This document shows positions 4,783 to 5,830 of a stretch of 5,830 nt of DNA, piece after piece. Made by a program: the position numbers and the translations under genes. Every line of letters begins with the position of its first letter. Position 1 is the stretch's first letter. Source of the DNA: Acidobacteriota bacterium (GTDB taxonomy: Bacteria > Acidobacteriota > Holophagae > Thermotomaculales > Thermotomaculaceae). The notes below the pieces were generated by a model. The model did not search any database. It was not told the DNA's origin and saw nothing but the letters and a program-made list of their open reading frames with translations. The DNA is taken from contig JAMOUY010000374.1 in assembly GCA_027067895.1 (NCBI GenBank), positions 1 through 5,830 of the forward strand, written 5' to 3'.

Positions 4783-5830
4783 GTGCTTGACCTTGTTGAA
4801 AAATTAGTTTGCCAAAAAACTCTTTTAGATAAAAGAGAGATTCCTGACTTAAAAGGGTCTCTCTTTTCTATTTTTCTTGAACTGCTTGCAAAAAAAAGCG
4901 AAAAAAAGATTGTATTTGTTCCCTCATCAAAAAACAAAAAAGAAATTTTGTCAAAAGACTTAAACTCGCCTGAATTTCCTTCGTTTTCCCTTACCTCAAC
5001 AATGCTTGAACCGCACATTCAGACAAAAACAAAATACTTTGACGCATACCATCGCTTTTTTTTAAAAAACGAAAAAATATCGGTTGCAAACCCCTGTTTT
5101 TTCCTTCTTCCCCTGCCCGATTTATCGGATATGTTTTTAGCATTAAAAACAGGAGAAGAAACGGACGGGGAAAAAATAAAAAAGTTTTTAACAGAAACGG
5201 GATACACAAACACGGATATTGTAAAGGAAGCGGGAGAATTTGCATTCAGGGGAAACATTATAGACTTTTTCCCCTTTAACAGCGAGTTTCCCGTAAGGGT
5301 TGAGATAGAGTTTGACGAAGTTGAGACAATAAAACTGTTTGACCCGGCAAGCCAGAAGTCTGTAAAAGCAATTGCAGAAACAACAATCTTTCCCATTTTT
5401 CCTTTAAAAAACACGGAAAAAGAGAGGGAAAAACTAAAAAACCGCCTGAAAAAACTTTTCAAAGGGGAGAAACTAAAACTCTCTTTAAAAGAAAAAATTT
5501 CCCAGATTGAAAAGGGGCATTTAAAAGACTTTTTTTACCTTTCCCTTGCATTAAAAGAGGACTTTTTTGAAGAAAAACTTAAAAACACAATTTTCTTATT
5601 TGAAGACAAACAAAACTTTGAAAACCGCATTGAGGAAATCAAAAAAGAGATAGAAAAACTTTACAAAGAGGAAACCGAAAACGGATACCTCGCCCTGCCC
5701 TTTGACAAAATTTTCAAAAACATTTCAAAACTCAAAGAGTTTTTGAAAGACAAATCAATTTTCATAAATCCGCAGGATACAACCCTGCTTTCCTCAATTC
5801 CGCCAATCGTTAAGGGAAGAATTGAAGAAA
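4783..5830 (+). CDS. mfd: Transcription-repair coupling factor Mfd, N-terminal part
   Basis: An open frame of 349 codons without a stop, running off the right edge; Mfd is normally about 1,100 residues, so roughly the first third is here. Mfd removes RNA polymerase stalled at DNA lesions and recruits UvrA. Residues about 24-60 fit the degenerate UvrB-like opening segment (LKGSLFSIFLELLA, then a strand at 43-47 and SKDL). The strongest evidence is GEFAFRGNIIDFFPF (151-165), followed by PVRVEIEFDEVETIKLFDP (170-188) and SQKS. This is the UvrB-homology block that Mfd and UvrB share; the roughly 150 residues before it favour Mfd. The polymerase-interaction, helicase and C-terminal domains lie outside. 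The start is GTG 4783, since an in-frame TAA immediately precedes it (4780-4782). It is six bases after the BMC-H stop and has no clear Shine-Dalgarno, so translation may be weak or coupled. Confidence 0.93.
   Translation, partial: MLDLVEKLVCQKTLLDKREIPDLKGSLFSIFLELLAKKSEKKIVFVPSSKNKKEILSKDLNSPEFPSFSLTSTMLEPHIQTKTKYFDAYHRFFLKNEKISVANPCFFLLPLPDLSDMFLALKTGEETDGEKIKKFLTETGYTNTDIVKEAGEFAFRGNIIDFFPFNSEFPVRVEIEFDEVETIKLFDPASQKSVKAIAETTIFPIFPLKNTEKEREKLKNRLKKLFKGEKLKLSLKEKISQIEKGHLKDFFYLSLALKEDFFEEKLKNTIFLFEDKQNFENRIEEIKKEIEKLYKEETENGYLALPFDKIFKNISKLKEFLKDKSIFINPQDTTLLSSIPPIVKGRIEE
4820..4867 (+). other. Overlapping, mutually exclusive stem-loops in the 5' end of mfd
   Basis: CTCTTTTAGATAAAAGAG (4820-4837) is a perfect palindrome apart from its two central bases. 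Its right arm overlaps AAAAGAGAGA (4831-4840), which is perfectly complementary to TCTCTCTTTT (4858-4867) across a 17-base loop. Only one of the two hairpins can form at a time. Both lie in codons 13-29 of mfd, and a T-rich stretch follows the second. Stems are AU-rich, so stability is modest and a regulatory role is unproven. Confidence 0.35.

Noticed and set aside
4991..5462. Minus-strand open frames opposite mfd
   Set aside because: They are antisense to a 349-codon open frame with the Mfd/UvrB homology block. Their Phe/Ser-rich content reflects Lys/Glu codons on the other strand.
4783..5830. UvrB instead of Mfd
   Set aside because: UvrB would show its Walker A motif near residue 40-50 and the GxFRVRG block in a different spacing. 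Here the opening ATP site is degenerate, as in Mfd.

Overview
This window is a gene-dense, AT-rich stretch of a bacterial chromosome. The FtsK, Mfd and sirtuin genes establish a bacterium. Nothing here fixes the phylum, so I do not name one. Low G+C, frequent AGA/AGG arginine codons and A/T homopolymer runs are the compositional hallmarks. No tRNA, rRNA, CRISPR array, insertion sequence or phage gene is visible, and no stretch over 300 bases lacks a gene.

The layout is two divergent transcription units separated by about 55-85 bases (roughly 1186-1270). Leftward runs a PAS plus SpoIIE/RsbU-type PP2C phosphatase. Two bases after its stop begins a sirtuin-type (Sir2) NAD-dependent deacylase, of which only the first 24 codons are inside the window. 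Rightward runs a very tight five-gene series: ftsK (DNA translocase), a small membrane-anchored zinc-ribbon protein, a class II (FucA/AraD-like) sugar-phosphate aldolase, a hexameric bacterial microcompartment (BMC-H) shell protein, and the first third of mfd (transcription-repair coupling factor), which runs off the right end. Junctions are a 1-base overlap, a 4-base overlap, a 4-base gap and a 6-base gap. A single transcript from the 1209-1270 region is therefore the simplest reading.

The most interesting part is 3756-4776. An aldolase that would release an aldehyde from a sugar phosphate is followed at once by one PduA/EutM-like shell protein, and the pair is embedded between chromosome-maintenance genes rather than in a microcompartment locus. 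The aldolase ends in a short amphipathic helix that looks like a microcompartment encapsulation peptide. The shell gene has the only full AGGAGG ribosome-binding site in the window. Together these suggest a two-gene 'satellite' microcompartment module. Its remaining parts (vertex protein, aldehyde dehydrogenase, other shell proteins) would have to be elsewhere in the genome. That last point is inference; the gene identities and their order are read directly from the sequence.
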